Source: Minisyncoccota bacterium
Lineage (GTDB): Bacteria > Patescibacteriota > Minisyncoccia > UBA6257
Direction: 5' to 3'
DNA length: 38,792 nucleotides
Assembly (NCBI GenBank): GCA_028694995.1
Contig: JAQVJU010000002.1
Coordinates: forward strand, 131,503 to 170,294
This document shows, piece by piece, positions 1-6,899 of the stretch; position 1 is the first letter of the stretch, and each line of letters begins with the position of its first letter. The translations under genes and the position numbers were made by a program. Below the pieces are notes generated by a model. It ran no database searches. It worked only from the letters and a program-made list of their open reading frames with translations, and was not told where the DNA came from.

Positions 1-339
1 ATGAGAGCTATCGTCTAGCTCTATTGCAAGTAAAGGCTTTAAACTTTCTTTTTCTGCTAAAATAAAATCAACAGATTTTCTGTCTATTTTGTTTCGGTAT
101 TTATAGTATTCTCCTTTTTTTGCTTTAACTAAAAGTAGATCAGATAAACTAACTTGAGGAAAAATATAATACTTATTTTCTGTTGCCTTTTCTAGGGCTT
201 TAAAAAAATCTACTTCTGCTCTAGTTAAAAAATAATCTTTTTTAGCGTATGGTAACTTTATCTCTGTCCCACTCTTTTTCCTGGCTAAAATAGCTAAAAC
301 AATAACAAAAACTATAATAATTATTATGAAAAACCACAT
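1..339 (-). CDS. DUF2726 domain protein, 3' end cut by the window edge
   Basis: 113 codons are visible, starting at an ATG at 339 and running off position 1. The first ~20 residues form one hydrophobic membrane segment (MWFFIIIIIIVFVIVL), followed by a basic stretch. The rest matches the DUF2726 pattern: an FFKALEKA segment, VSLSDLLLVK, YKYRNKIDRKSVDFIL and the terminal LLAIELDDSSH. DUF2726 proteins resemble small restriction-like nuclease folds, and the conserved D-F and E-L-D-D-S-S-H segments fit that. The catalytic role is family inference, not shown here. It is the last gene in the accessory patch beside tRNA-Asn. A TATAAA-like box lies about 15 nt upstream, and there is no Shine-Dalgarno motif. 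Confidence 0.75.
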   Translation of the reverse strand, partial: MWFFIIIIIVFVIVLAILARKKSGTEIKLPYAKKDYFLTRAEVDFFKALEKATENKYYIFPQVSLSDLLLVKAKKGEYYKYRNKIDRKSVDFILAEKESLKPLLAIELDDSSH

Positions 340-414
340 AAGTTTATTTCACTTTATACTTCTTGATTTTTTTCATAAAATTTATTTTCAGTATAATTAG
401 CTATATTTATTCTA

Positions 415-441
415 TCAAAAAACCGCTCTATTAAAAAGCGG
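415..441 (-). terminator. intrinsic terminator of the candidate small RNA
   Basis: On the minus strand, CCGCT (437-441 side) pairs with AGCGG (423-427 side) across a 9-nt loop and is followed directly by a run of six T (422-417). Confidence 0.6.
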
Positions 442-499
442 CTTTGAATTGCTCCCCGTTCGAGACCTTATCCGAACTGTTGAGAAACTAAGTAAAGTA
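415..499 (-). ncRNA. candidate small structured RNA, identity unknown
   Basis: Between DUF2726 and the AbiV-like gene the minus strand carries a promoter-like pair (TTGCAT at 530-535, 18-nt spacer, TATAAT at 506-511). About 85 nt later there is a hairpin plus T-run terminator. The predicted transcript holds a second stem, GTTCG/CGAAC around a 10-nt loop (about 455-480), closed outside by CTC/GAG across an internal loop. It is GC-richer than its surroundings. I compared it by eye with the SRP RNA tip, tmRNA, 6S and tRNA and it matches none. Transcription itself is inferred from the promoter and terminator layout. Confidence 0.4.
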
Positions 500-505
500 T
501 ACCCT

Positions 506-535
506 ATTATAGATAGAAATCTTTAATTAATGCAA
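506..535 (-). promoter_or_regulatory. promoter for the candidate small RNA
   Basis: On the minus strand, TTGCAT (530-535) and a perfect TATAAT (506-511) are separated by 18 nt, giving a start near 499. The -35 box matches the consensus at only its first three bases. Confidence 0.45.
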
Positions 536-651
536 GTATGCCTGGAATATTTCAGCTTGTCAGATTTTAGCTTAATCATTATTAGGCTGGGTACTTTCTT
601 TAATTTTTTTTATTAATTGCTCTTTTCCCATAAATGCTTATCACTAAAATC

Positions 652-1203
652 TTATTTTCTCAATAATTTTTTATTAAACTTGAAATCTTTTTGACATCTT
701 AATATAATGGATTCTTTAGCAAATTCGTAATCCATGAAACCTTCTGTCTGATACAACACCTCTAATGCGATTATAATCATACTTTTAGCATCCTTGCTTT
801 TAAATTTTTTAGAAGGAATATGATTTTTATCGTAATAAAGAAGATTATTTCTAAACTCCATTAGGCCATAATTCTTTTTACATTTTTTAAATTTAGAAGT
901 AAACCATTTTTCTTCTCTTCGAAAACATCGTGTTATATGAGAACTTACCGATAAATGTCCCGTTATTGAAAAAAGATGTTTTTCTCCGTGATTACGAGTA
1001 AGTCCTCCATTTATGCTTTTTCCACCAAGGATAAATTTATTTAATTTGCCAATTTCTTCAAATGCGGTAAAAGCCATAAAACAAGAACTGCTATATTTTT
1101 TATTATCATACAAAATAAATGCATCTTGGATTAGAAAAACGATATGATTCCAAAGTTCAATAACAATTCTTTTTCTATTAGTTTTAAATTTAGGCAATAA
1201 CAC
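652..1203 (-). CDS. AbiV-like HEPN abortive-infection protein
   Basis: 183 residues from a GTG start at 1203. The N-terminal third has the AbiV pattern: a helix ending in DAFILYDNKKYSS, then a helix ending AFEEIGKLNKFI. A NHGEKH segment follows around residue 71, and EFRNNLLYYD near residue 116 fits the HEPN R-N signature. AbiV proteins in Lactococcus arrest phage development, and HEPN proteins are often RNases, so the likely role is phage or mobile-element defence. The target is unknown. It sits alone in a loosely packed patch with a serine-recombinase remnant and a DUF2726 gene, which fits an acquired accessory segment. It could also be a general HEPN protein without defence function. Confidence 0.6.
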   Translation of the reverse strand: MLLPKFKTNRKRIVIELWNHIVFLIQDAFILYDNKKYSSSCFMAFTAFEEIGKLNKFILGGKSINGGLTRNHGEKHLFSITGHLSVSSHITRCFRREEKWFTSKFKKCKKNYGLMEFRNNLLYYDKNHIPSKKFKSKDAKSMIIIALEVLYQTEGFMDYEFAKESIILRCQKDFKFNKKLLRK

Positions 1204-1405
1204 TTTACTCTATTTCTATTTAAAGATTACTATCTTTTTGCCCTAAAAACAAATTGGTTTAAAATGAAAATTGCTCAGCAATGAGTATTCTATCTCAAGA
1301 GAACCGCCTTGGAGAACATCTAAATTTTTTTATATAGAAAAATTCACAATTTCAATGTGGCAAGTAAATAGTTATTGATTATTTTTACCTGAGACTGGAT
1401 GAATT
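1204..1405. other. intergenic stretch with no recognisable feature
   Basis: AT-rich sequence between the AbiV-like start and the serine-recombinase remnant. I see no RNA gene, terminator or convincing protein similarity. It may hold further decayed recombinase sequence, but I could not align any of it to that family. Confidence 0.4.
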
Positions 1406-1695
1406 ATTGAGGATATGTTTAACAATAAGCTAAAAGAATATAAAGAAAAACAAGCAGAATTAAGTGAAGAAATGCAAAGATATACTGATGCCGGTGAAAA
1501 CTATTATATTACGCAAATACAGTGTTAAGCCTTGCTCAAAAAGCCTATGAAATCTTTCAAAGTTCTGAAGTAACAGAAAAAAGACAGTTATTAAATTTCC
1601 TACTTCAGAACCCTGAATTAAATGACAGAAAGCTAGTATTTAAACTAAAAACACCGTTTGATACGGTGCTTCAAGCGAACAAGTGTTCTAATTAG
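1406..1695 (+). pseudogene. C-terminal remnant of a large serine recombinase
   Basis: This is the only plus-strand coding trace I trust. The first frame reads IEDMFNNKLKEYKEKQAEL and continues to ENYYIT near 1512, where the frame must shift by one base. The second frame reads ANTVLSLAQKAYEIFQSSE, then EKRQLLNFLLQNPELNDRK, then KTPFDTV, and stops at 1693-1695. This is the coiled-coil end and terminal motif typical of large serine recombinases (site-specific invertase/integrase type). The catalytic and DNA-binding N-terminal parts are absent, so the gene is dead. Its stop codon lies one base from the 3' end of tRNA-Asn on the opposite strand, and its last 50 bases contain that tRNA's terminator. 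Confidence 0.75.
1644..1669 (-). terminator. intrinsic terminator of tRNA-Asn
   Basis: On the minus strand, CACCGT pairs with ACGGTG around a 5-nt loop (1652-1668) and runs into TTTTTAG. It lies about 30 nt past the tRNA 3' end, inside the recombinase remnant of the opposite strand. Confidence 0.6.
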
Positions 1696-1733
1696 CTCCG
1701 CGGGTAGGATTCGAACCTACAACCCACTGGTTA

Positions 1734-2250
1734 CACCTAATCTTTAAGTTTCCTTAAAGGGTGGACTATATCATCACCTTGCTCATTAATGAGTTTAGGT
1801 GTCTCGGTATCTAGTCTCTACGGCGCCCTTCTTCTTTTAATGAAGGTTCCCACGGTATTGGCATAATTTAATATTATTGAATTTTAGCTTTTACCGTTAT
1901 CCCGAGATGTACATTCCAAAATTTCTTTTGGAAGCTGCAAAATTCCAGCATGCAGTTCTCTATGACAATTCGCACAAACGAGAATGCATTTATTTAACTC
2001 TTTTGTAATCTTTTCCCAAGATCTAGTAAGTCCTCTAACAGAAAGACCAAATTCTTTATCTTTTGAGCTAATGTGATGAAAATCTAAAGCATCATTGCAT
2101 TTGTTATAGCCACAAAAAATACATTTTCCTCCCTTGTATTCAATCGCCATTGCTTTCAATCTTTTTCTTCTTGCTGTTACTGCTTTTTTAAGATACACTG
2201 CGCGCTGTTGATAACTTCTTTTATCCATAACGATGGGGCTTAGGTTATTT
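1734..2250 (-). ncRNA. group I intron in tRNA-Asn, with an HNH endonuclease gene
   Basis: 517 nt between the two tRNA exons. The catalytic core lies in the 3' third (about 1900-1734) with group I landmarks in order: ATAACGGT, AATACCGTGGGAA, CGTAGAGACTA and GATATAGTCC. GACTA and TAGTC form P7. The same blocks occur in the 16S intron of this window, so the two belong to one subclass. The endonuclease gene fills the segment between the 5' splice site and the core, and its last codons overlap the first core block. I could not draw a standard P1 with a U-G pair at the 5' splice site, so the exact boundary rests on the tRNA structure. Confidence 0.85.
1884..2228 (-). CDS. HNH homing endonuclease inside the tRNA-Asn intron
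   Basis: About 114 residues from the ATG at 2228. An upstream in-frame ATG at 2270 would start inside tRNA exon 1 and I reject it. The sequence has a basic N-terminus, a zinc-binding CIFC, DFHH at the centre, WEKITKELNKC, and the closing VCANCHRELH. This is the HNH fold with two CxxC pairs flanking the His residues. Such intron-borne enzymes cut intronless alleles and spread the intron by repair, so the likely target is the uninterrupted tRNA-Asn gene. The stop codon overlaps the intron core. No ribosome-binding motif precedes the start. All HNH residues look intact, so it is probably active. Confidence 0.85.
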   Translation of the reverse strand: MDKRSYQQRAVYLKKAVTARRKRLKAMAIEYKGGKCIFCGYNKCNDALDFHHISSKDKEFGLSVRGLTRSWEKITKELNKCILVCANCHRELHAGILQLPKEILECTSRDNGKS

Positions 2251-2313
2251 ACAGCCAGTCGCTCTACCATTGAGCTACCGCGGAATAAATAAATTATACT
2301 ATGATTTTAGCCT

Positions 2314-2880
2314 TTAATCAAATAGATTATTGGTTTTTGCTATCTTTGGTCCTTGTGATTTAGAATAAAGGGATTTTTTCCGTTTATTATAAGGAACTAA
2401 TGCTGGAGAAGATAATTTTTCTACTGCTATTTGACAAATATACATATCTGCATACAAGGCTACTGGAAGATTAGATTGATTACTGATTTCTAAAGTTAAA
2501 GTCCCTTCAAATCCTGGATCAACAAAACCAGCTGTATGAACTAAAATTCCCATTCTAGCTAAGGTGCTTTTGCCTTCAACTTTTAAAACTATATCATCAG
2601 GCACTTTAATATATTCTTTAGTGCTCGCTAAAACAAAATCATTTGGATGAAGGATAAATGGTTCCTTAGGTTTTACTTTTAAGGTAATAATAAAATCCTT
2701 ATCTGGTAATTCTTTTTTTGTATCTAGGATACATTGTTTAGAAATATTGAATTTTTTAAAAATTGGTCCTAATTTTAAATCAATTGAAGCTGGTCCTATT
2801 TGTTTAGGATTTAATTTTGGCTTAAAAACAAGCTGATTGTTTTTAATTACTCTTTGTATATCTCTATCTGATAAAATCAT
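2314..2880 (-). CDS. dcd: dCTP deaminase
   Basis: 188 residues, close to the usual ~190. It deaminates dCTP to dUTP, or to dUMP in the bifunctional type, feeding dTTP synthesis in the cytosol. Family motifs are present: IGPASIDLKLG near the N-terminus, VEGKSTLARMGI near residue 100, HTAGFVDPGFEGTLTLEISN with the catalytic Glu, then the C-terminal NKRKKSLYSKSQGPK tail that closes over the nucleotide. The usual R-S-S-L-A-R reads K-S-T-L-A-R, a conservative change. I cannot decide between the monofunctional and bifunctional forms. It lies between two tRNA genes and is probably cotranscribed with dnaX. No Shine-Dalgarno motif is seen. Confidence 0.9.
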   Translation of the reverse strand: MILSDRDIQRVIKNNQLVFKPKLNPKQIGPASIDLKLGPIFKKFNISKQCILDTKKELPDKDFIITLKVKPKEPFILHPNDFVLASTKEYIKVPDDIVLKVEGKSTLARMGILVHTAGFVDPGFEGTLTLEISNQSNLPVALYADMYICQIAVEKLSSPALVPYNKRKKSLYSKSQGPKIAKTNNLFD

Positions 2881-2902
2881 AATATTAAATGATTAAAACA
2901 AG

Positions 2903-2973
2903 CTGCCGGGCAGGGATTCGAACCCCGATTTCCACGTCCAGAGCGTGGCGTGCTACCATTACACCACCCGGCA
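2903..2973 (-). tRNA. tRNA-Gln(CUG)
   Basis: Acceptor TGCCGGG/CCCGGCA with discriminator G, as expected for Gln. Anticodon stem CCACG/CGTGG holds the loop CTCTGGA, giving anticodon CUG. The T arm contains GGGTTCGAATCC. CCA is not encoded. It begins 5 nt after the dnaX stop and ends 22 nt before the dcd start, so it must be cut from a message shared with those genes. Confidence 0.93.
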
Positions 2974-2978
2974 ATTAA

Positions 2979-4070
2979 TCATAATTCCTCACTAATACCT
3001 AATTCAAAAGGTAGAGTGGGAATAGGTGTTCTTCTTAATTGAACCTGTATCTCAATAAATCTTTTAAGTAATTTTTCTAAAAATGGTGTATCAAAAAGAT
3101 CAGCCTGTTTAAATAAAATAGTCATTTCATCACTGGTTGCTTCTTTTTCCAAAATCTTACCTAAAGAAGGAGAAATTTTCAATAAAAGGATTTTTCTTAA
3201 ATAATTTAAAACTTCTCTATTAAACACTTCTAAATCATAACCTTCATCAAAAATATTATTAATAAACTCCAAAGCTTTTTCCTTGTCTTTTTTACCAAGA
3301 AAAACAATAAACCTTCTTATTCTTTCAAAGTTTATAGCCCCAATCAAATCTTCTACTGATTTTTTAGTAATATTTTGATTAGTAATCAAAGAAATCTGAC
3401 CTAATAATGATTGAGCATCTCGCAAACCACCTTCTGAATACACAGCAATTAACCTTAAAGCTTCTTCTTCAAACTTTATACCTTCTTGCTTGCAAATAGA
3501 TTTTAAACAACTAATAATATCATCTAAATTCAATTTTTTAAAATCATAACGCTCTACCCTAGAAAGAATCGTTGCTGGTAGTTTATCAGGCTCTGTAGTT
3601 GCAAAAATAAAGACAACATATGAAGGCGGTTCCTCTAAGGTCTTCAATAAAGCGTCAAAAGCGTCTTTTGTCATCTGATGAGCTTCATCAATGATAAAAA
3701 TCTTGTATTTGGAACTTACAGGTGGAAATTTAATATTCTCTCTTAAAGAACGAGCATCATCTACTCTACCACTAGAAGCAGCATCAATTTCAATTAAATC
3801 CAAAGCATTTCCCAAATTAATAGCTTTACAAGAATCACACTGATTACAAGATTCAAATTCATTAGATTTTCGATTTTGACAATTTAATGCCTTAGCTAAT
3901 AAACGAGCCACTGTTGTTTTACCAGTACCCCTTAAACCAGAAAAAAGATAAGCATGCGAAATTTGACCATGTATAAGGGCATTGGCCAAAGGCTTAATAA
4001 CATTTTTTTGATTAATTACTTGGGCAAATGTTTGTGGTCGATATTTTCTGTAAAAAACTAATTGAGACAT
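2979..4070 (-). CDS. dnaX: DNA polymerase III subunit gamma/tau, short form
   Basis: 363 residues. This is the clamp-loader ATPase of the replisome. Walker A is GLRGTGKTT at 45-53, a zinc module C-x8-C-x2-C-x2-C follows (CESCNQCDSC region), Walker B is FIIDEAHQ, and the sensor region ATTEPDKLPATILSRVERY is present. The protein ends after the collar domain, so it corresponds to gamma only. The tau extension that binds the polymerase and the helicase is missing, and no programmed-frameshift extension was seen. It heads a dnaX-tRNA-Gln-dcd-tRNA-Asn series with its own promoter just upstream. The delta-prime subunit is elsewhere in this window. Confidence 0.95.
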   Translation of the reverse strand: MSQLVFYRKYRPQTFAQVINQKNVIKPLANALIHGQISHAYLFSGLRGTGKTTVARLLAKALNCQNRKSNEFESCNQCDSCKAINLGNALDLIEIDAASSGRVDDARSLRENIKFPPVSSKYKIFIIDEAHQMTKDAFDALLKTLEEPPSYVVFIFATTEPDKLPATILSRVERYDFKKLNLDDIISCLKSICKQEGIKFEEEALRLIAVYSEGGLRDAQSLLGQISLITNQNITKKSVEDLIGAINFERIRRFIVFLGKKDKEKALEFINNIFDEGYDLEVFNREVLNYLRKILLLKISPSLGKILEKEATSDEMTILFKQADLFDTPFLEKLLKRFIEIQVQLRRTPIPTLPFELGISEEL

Positions 4071-4083
4071 AATAAGATAAGAT

Positions 4084-4112
4084 ATTATAGCAAAAATAAG
4101 AATGATTATAAA
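4084..4112 (-). promoter_or_regulatory. dnaX promoter with a very short leader
   Basis: TTTATA (4107-4112), 17-nt spacer, TATAAT (4084-4089) on the minus strand. Transcription should begin near 4077, about 7 nt before the ATG at 4070. Confidence 0.6.
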
Positions 4113-4115
4113 GGC

Positions 4116-4523
4116 TTAAAAAACAAAGCGTTTATAACCAAAAAAATTAATTAAAGTAGTTAATCCTGTAGCGACTAAGGCACTAATATTAGCCCAAAGA
4201 ACAGGAGAAATATTACCTAAGGGACCAATAAGATTATTCAATACAGAAAAAAAGGTAACATTAATCCCAAAAGCAATTAAACTAATAGTAATAAATCTTA
4301 CAAATTCTTTTTTTTCAAAATCCCTGCCTTTATTAAAGGTCCATAATTTATTCAAAAAGTAACTATTGGTCACCGCTACCATAAAAGAAATAGCTTTAAA
4401 AAAAGAACAAATAATACCAGAATTAATTCCTGTGACAAACATCAATAGATTTAAAATACCAAAGTCAATCCCGGTATTTAATAATCCAACACAAATAAAT
4501 TTAATAAACTGAAAAGAAAACAC
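4116..4523 (-). CDS. GtrA family membrane protein
   Basis: 135 residues with four predicted membrane segments and a GTG start at 4523. The N-terminal FIKFICVGLLNTGIDFG and the central NSYFLNKLWTFNKG are characteristic of the GtrA family. These proteins are thought to help move lipid-linked sugars across the membrane for cell-surface glycosylation. The start lies 8 nt after the stop of the TraG-like gene, so the two are likely cotranscribed, and it closes the long housekeeping block. The substrate cannot be deduced. Confidence 0.85.
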   Translation of the reverse strand: MFSFQFIKFICVGLLNTGIDFGILNLLMFVTGINSGIICSFFKAISFMVAVTNSYFLNKLWTFNKGRDFEKKEFVRFITISLIAFGINVTFFSVLNNLIGPLGNISPVLWANISALVATGLTTLINFFGYKRFVF

Positions 4524-4531
4524 AAAATAAA

Positions 4532-6895
4532 TTAATAAGTTTTTCTTAATTCTTCCTCAACTTCAGCCCGAGGCCGAGTATACTTGGAAACACTTAATTG
4601 TTTCAAAGATTCAATTCTTTTCTGATCACTTTCAGGTGGTTTATGAATTTTAATATTAAAAGCGCGTGAAGGTTGTCCTTGAATAGTTAATTTGGTATAG
4701 GCATTAAAATTATCCAGATTAATCAAATCATAAGCATTAAAAACTGGCGCAAAGTATTTTTCCAAAAACTCAGCATCTTCATTGCCCACTCTAAATGAAA
4801 TTAAAGTACCCACATTGCCAAAAACTGACTTTATAATCGGTTCTTTTAATTGAGCCAAGAACTGATTGGTGACCACTAAATTAAGACGATATTTTCTAGC
4901 CTCTGAGAATATCGTGGCAATGGTATCAGTGGTGATATTTTGAAACTCATCAATATAAAGATAAAAATCTTTTCTTTGTTCTTCTGGAATATCTACTCTA
5001 GAAAAAGCAGCCATTGTTAATTTACCTACAATAAGCATGCCTAAAAGATAACTGTTAATATCCCCTAACAATCCTTTAGATAAATTAATAATTAAGATTT
5101 TTCCCTCATCCATTACTTTTCTAAAATCTATAGCTGATTTTTTCTGACTAATAATCGGTCTCACCAAATCATTAGCTAAAAATGGATTAAGTTTGGAATT
5201 GATATATGGGGCAACATTTGCTAAGGCTAAATCCCCTCCTGCTTTTTCAGCTTCTTTTTCCCAAAATTCTCTTACCATTGGATTAGGGGTTTTTTCCAAT
5301 AATCTTTTACGAAAATCCACATTAATCAAAATACGTGGTAAATCATTTAAGGTGTGTATTTCTTCAGGATCATCTAAGAGCAATAACAAAGCATTACGGA
5401 AATATTGTTCAAAAACAGGGCCCCCAACTTGTTTTAAATCATATAATTTATCCAAAATCTCCAAAAGTTCATCAACAACAAAAGTTTTTTGAAAAGGATA
5501 TTGTTCATCTCTTTCTAACATATTCAAACCAAATGAATTATGAAAATCTCCAGGATTAAAATAAACAAGATCCTTAGCTCTTGAATCAGGCACTAAGCCC
5601 ACCAAATATTCTGCTGTGTCCCCATGAGGGTCAATATAACAAACACCTTTACCTTCTTTCATATCTTGAATAAACAAATTTCTCATCAAAGAAGTTTTTC
5701 CAGTGCCTGTTTGACCAATAATATAAAGATGACGTCGTCTATCATCATCTAAAATCCTCACTTCTTTCTCTTCTCTTTGAAAAACATTAACTCCTAAACT
5801 AACCCCTTGTTGAGGTAAATTCAAAGGCGCAGCTGCACTACGGGCCTTTAACCATTTTATACTGGCATTATCTAAAAAAGGATGAGGAAAATGAAAAATA
5901 CTAGCTATTTCTGCTGTATTCAAAAGCATTGCATTTTGTTTTCTAAAAATCCTAAAAGAAAAATCATATACTAATCTTTTCAAACCTGATTTTGATTTAA
6001 CATTAGAACAAGTAAAACTATTACCTAAAGAACGAGCAAAAGGACTAAAAGAAGCTTCTAGATGCGATAATAACTCCTCTGCTCTTGATTTAGTTAAGGC
6101 TGAAGTTAATATTCGAGCATTTAAATGAAAAAGAGGAAATTTTGATTTTTCATCTATTAATTTAATCAAATTTTCATCAATGATTTTTGGTTTTAATTCC
6201 TCTTCTGGTTTTTTCTCAGGCTCTCTTGTAAACATTGATGATAAAGGAGAAGCCAAGGCTTGTTTTAAATCCTTGCCTTCCATTAAAGCCTTTTTAATTC
6301 CTGCAAGCTCTTTTATCTTATTAGTAGTCTCTGGCTTAATAACAATTTGAAAAGCCGCTCCTTCTTCTTGTCGCGATAATTTAGAAAAAGCATTAACAAT
6401 AGTTGTTAAAGGGTCTTGGCTAAAAAGGTCAAAAGTTTTCAAAGGCAAAGCAAACGGTTCTTTTAAATTAAGAGTAGCTCCAGCAATCTCTCCCTGAGGC
6501 AAGAAAATAGTATAGTCATTTACCAATTCTATACTGGCATAAGGAAATGAAGCTGAAAGGATTTTTTCAAAAAACTGAATATCTTTTTTAGCACAAGCTG
6601 CATAAAAACAAATCTCTGATGAATCACTAGAAATTGCTATTTCAAAAACAATTTCCTTATTGTATTTGCCTAAATTCTCTAAAGTTTGTATAAAAAAAGA
6701 AATAAAATCAGCAAAAACAGTTTGTTTTTCCTGACCAGAACTCTTGCTTCCAGGATAGAAATCCCTAGGAATAGTTATTAAAAACAATTGATAATCTAAA
6801 CTTGTTTTAATTTCTAAATTAAAAGATTTCTTTTTAAAAAGAAAAAATAAAACAGAAACAATAACAATCAATAAAATTCCTAGAAAAATATACAT
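4532..6895 (-). CDS. TraG/VirD4-like membrane-anchored ATPase
   Basis: 787 residues. One N-terminal membrane segment (about 1-22), a poorly conserved 370-residue region, then a P-loop ATPase of the FtsK/VirD4/TraG group. Walker A is GQTGTGKTS near 394, followed by YIDPHGDTAEYLVG. The second half has FYLYIDEFQN (Walker B) and VTNQFLAQL (sensor/motif III). Relatives are the coupling ATPases of conjugation and type IV secretion, but no other secretion genes occur here. In candidate-phyla genomes such ATPases are common beside housekeeping genes, and their role (DNA transfer, uptake or protein export) is not settled. The upstream small gene ends 4 nt before this start, suggesting coupled expression. 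Confidence 0.8.
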   Translation of the reverse strand: MYIFLGILLIVIVSVLFFLFKKKSFNLEIKTSLDYQLFLITIPRDFYPGSKSSGQEKQTVFADFISFFIQTLENLGKYNKEIVFEIAISSDSSEICFYAACAKKDIQFFEKILSASFPYASIELVNDYTIFLPQGEIAGATLNLKEPFALPLKTFDLFSQDPLTTIVNAFSKLSRQEEGAAFQIVIKPETTNKIKELAGIKKALMEGKDLKQALASPLSSMFTREPEKKPEEELKPKIIDENLIKLIDEKSKFPLFHLNARILTSALTKSRAEELLSHLEASFSPFARSLGNSFTCSNVKSKSGLKRLVYDFSFRIFRKQNAMLLNTAEIASIFHFPHPFLDNASIKWLKARSAAAPLNLPQQGVSLGVNVFQREEKEVRILDDDRRRHLYIIGQTGTGKTSLMRNLFIQDMKEGKGVCYIDPHGDTAEYLVGLVPDSRAKDLVYFNPGDFHNSFGLNMLERDEQYPFQKTFVVDELLEILDKLYDLKQVGGPVFEQYFRNALLLLLDDPEEIHTLNDLPRILINVDFRKRLLEKTPNPMVREFWEKEAEKAGGDLALANVAPYINSKLNPFLANDLVRPIISQKKSAIDFRKVMDEGKILIINLSKGLLGDINSYLLGMLIVGKLTMAAFSRVDIPEEQRKDFYLYIDEFQNITTDTIATIFSEARKYRLNLVVTNQFLAQLKEPIIKSVFGNVGTLISFRVGNEDAEFLEKYFAPVFNAYDLINLDNFNAYTKLTIQGQPSRAFNIKIHKPPESDQKRIESLKQLSVSKYTRPRAEVEEELRKTY

Positions 6896-6899
6896 TCTC

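Larger units (their letters stand above)
1696..2284 (-). tRNA. tRNA-Asn(GUU), interrupted by a group I intron
   Basis: Exon 1 is 2284-2251 (34 nt) and exon 2 is 1733-1696 (38 nt). Joined, they give a complete class I tRNA: acceptor TCCGCGG/CCGCGGA with discriminator G, D arm GCTC/GAGC, and anticodon stem ACTGG/CCAGT. The seven-base loop is CTGTTAA, hence anticodon GUU, and the T arm is GTAGG/CCTAC with TTCGAAT. Unspliced, the loop reads GTA, but bacterial tRNA-Tyr has a long variable arm and this one does not. The UCC start with G73 also fits Asn. The break lies between anticodon bases 35 and 36, after U in exon 1 and after G in the intron, as group I splicing requires. CCA is not encoded. 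It is the last gene of the dnaX-tRNA-Gln-dcd series, starting 29 nt after dcd. Confidence 0.9.

Noticed and set aside
559-636. A 19-codon minus-strand frame (MGKEQLIKK...)
   Set aside because: Too short, no recognised family and no supporting signal; preceded by several stops.
2229-2270. Extended start of the HNH gene at 2270
   Set aside because: It would begin in tRNA exon 1. The ATG at 2228 lies inside the intron.
2226-2284. tRNA-Tyr reading of the interrupted tRNA (loop CTGTAAA)
   Set aside because: It needs an exon ending in A, which is not a group I site, and bacterial tRNA-Tyr has a long variable arm that is absent. The Asn reading fits all features.
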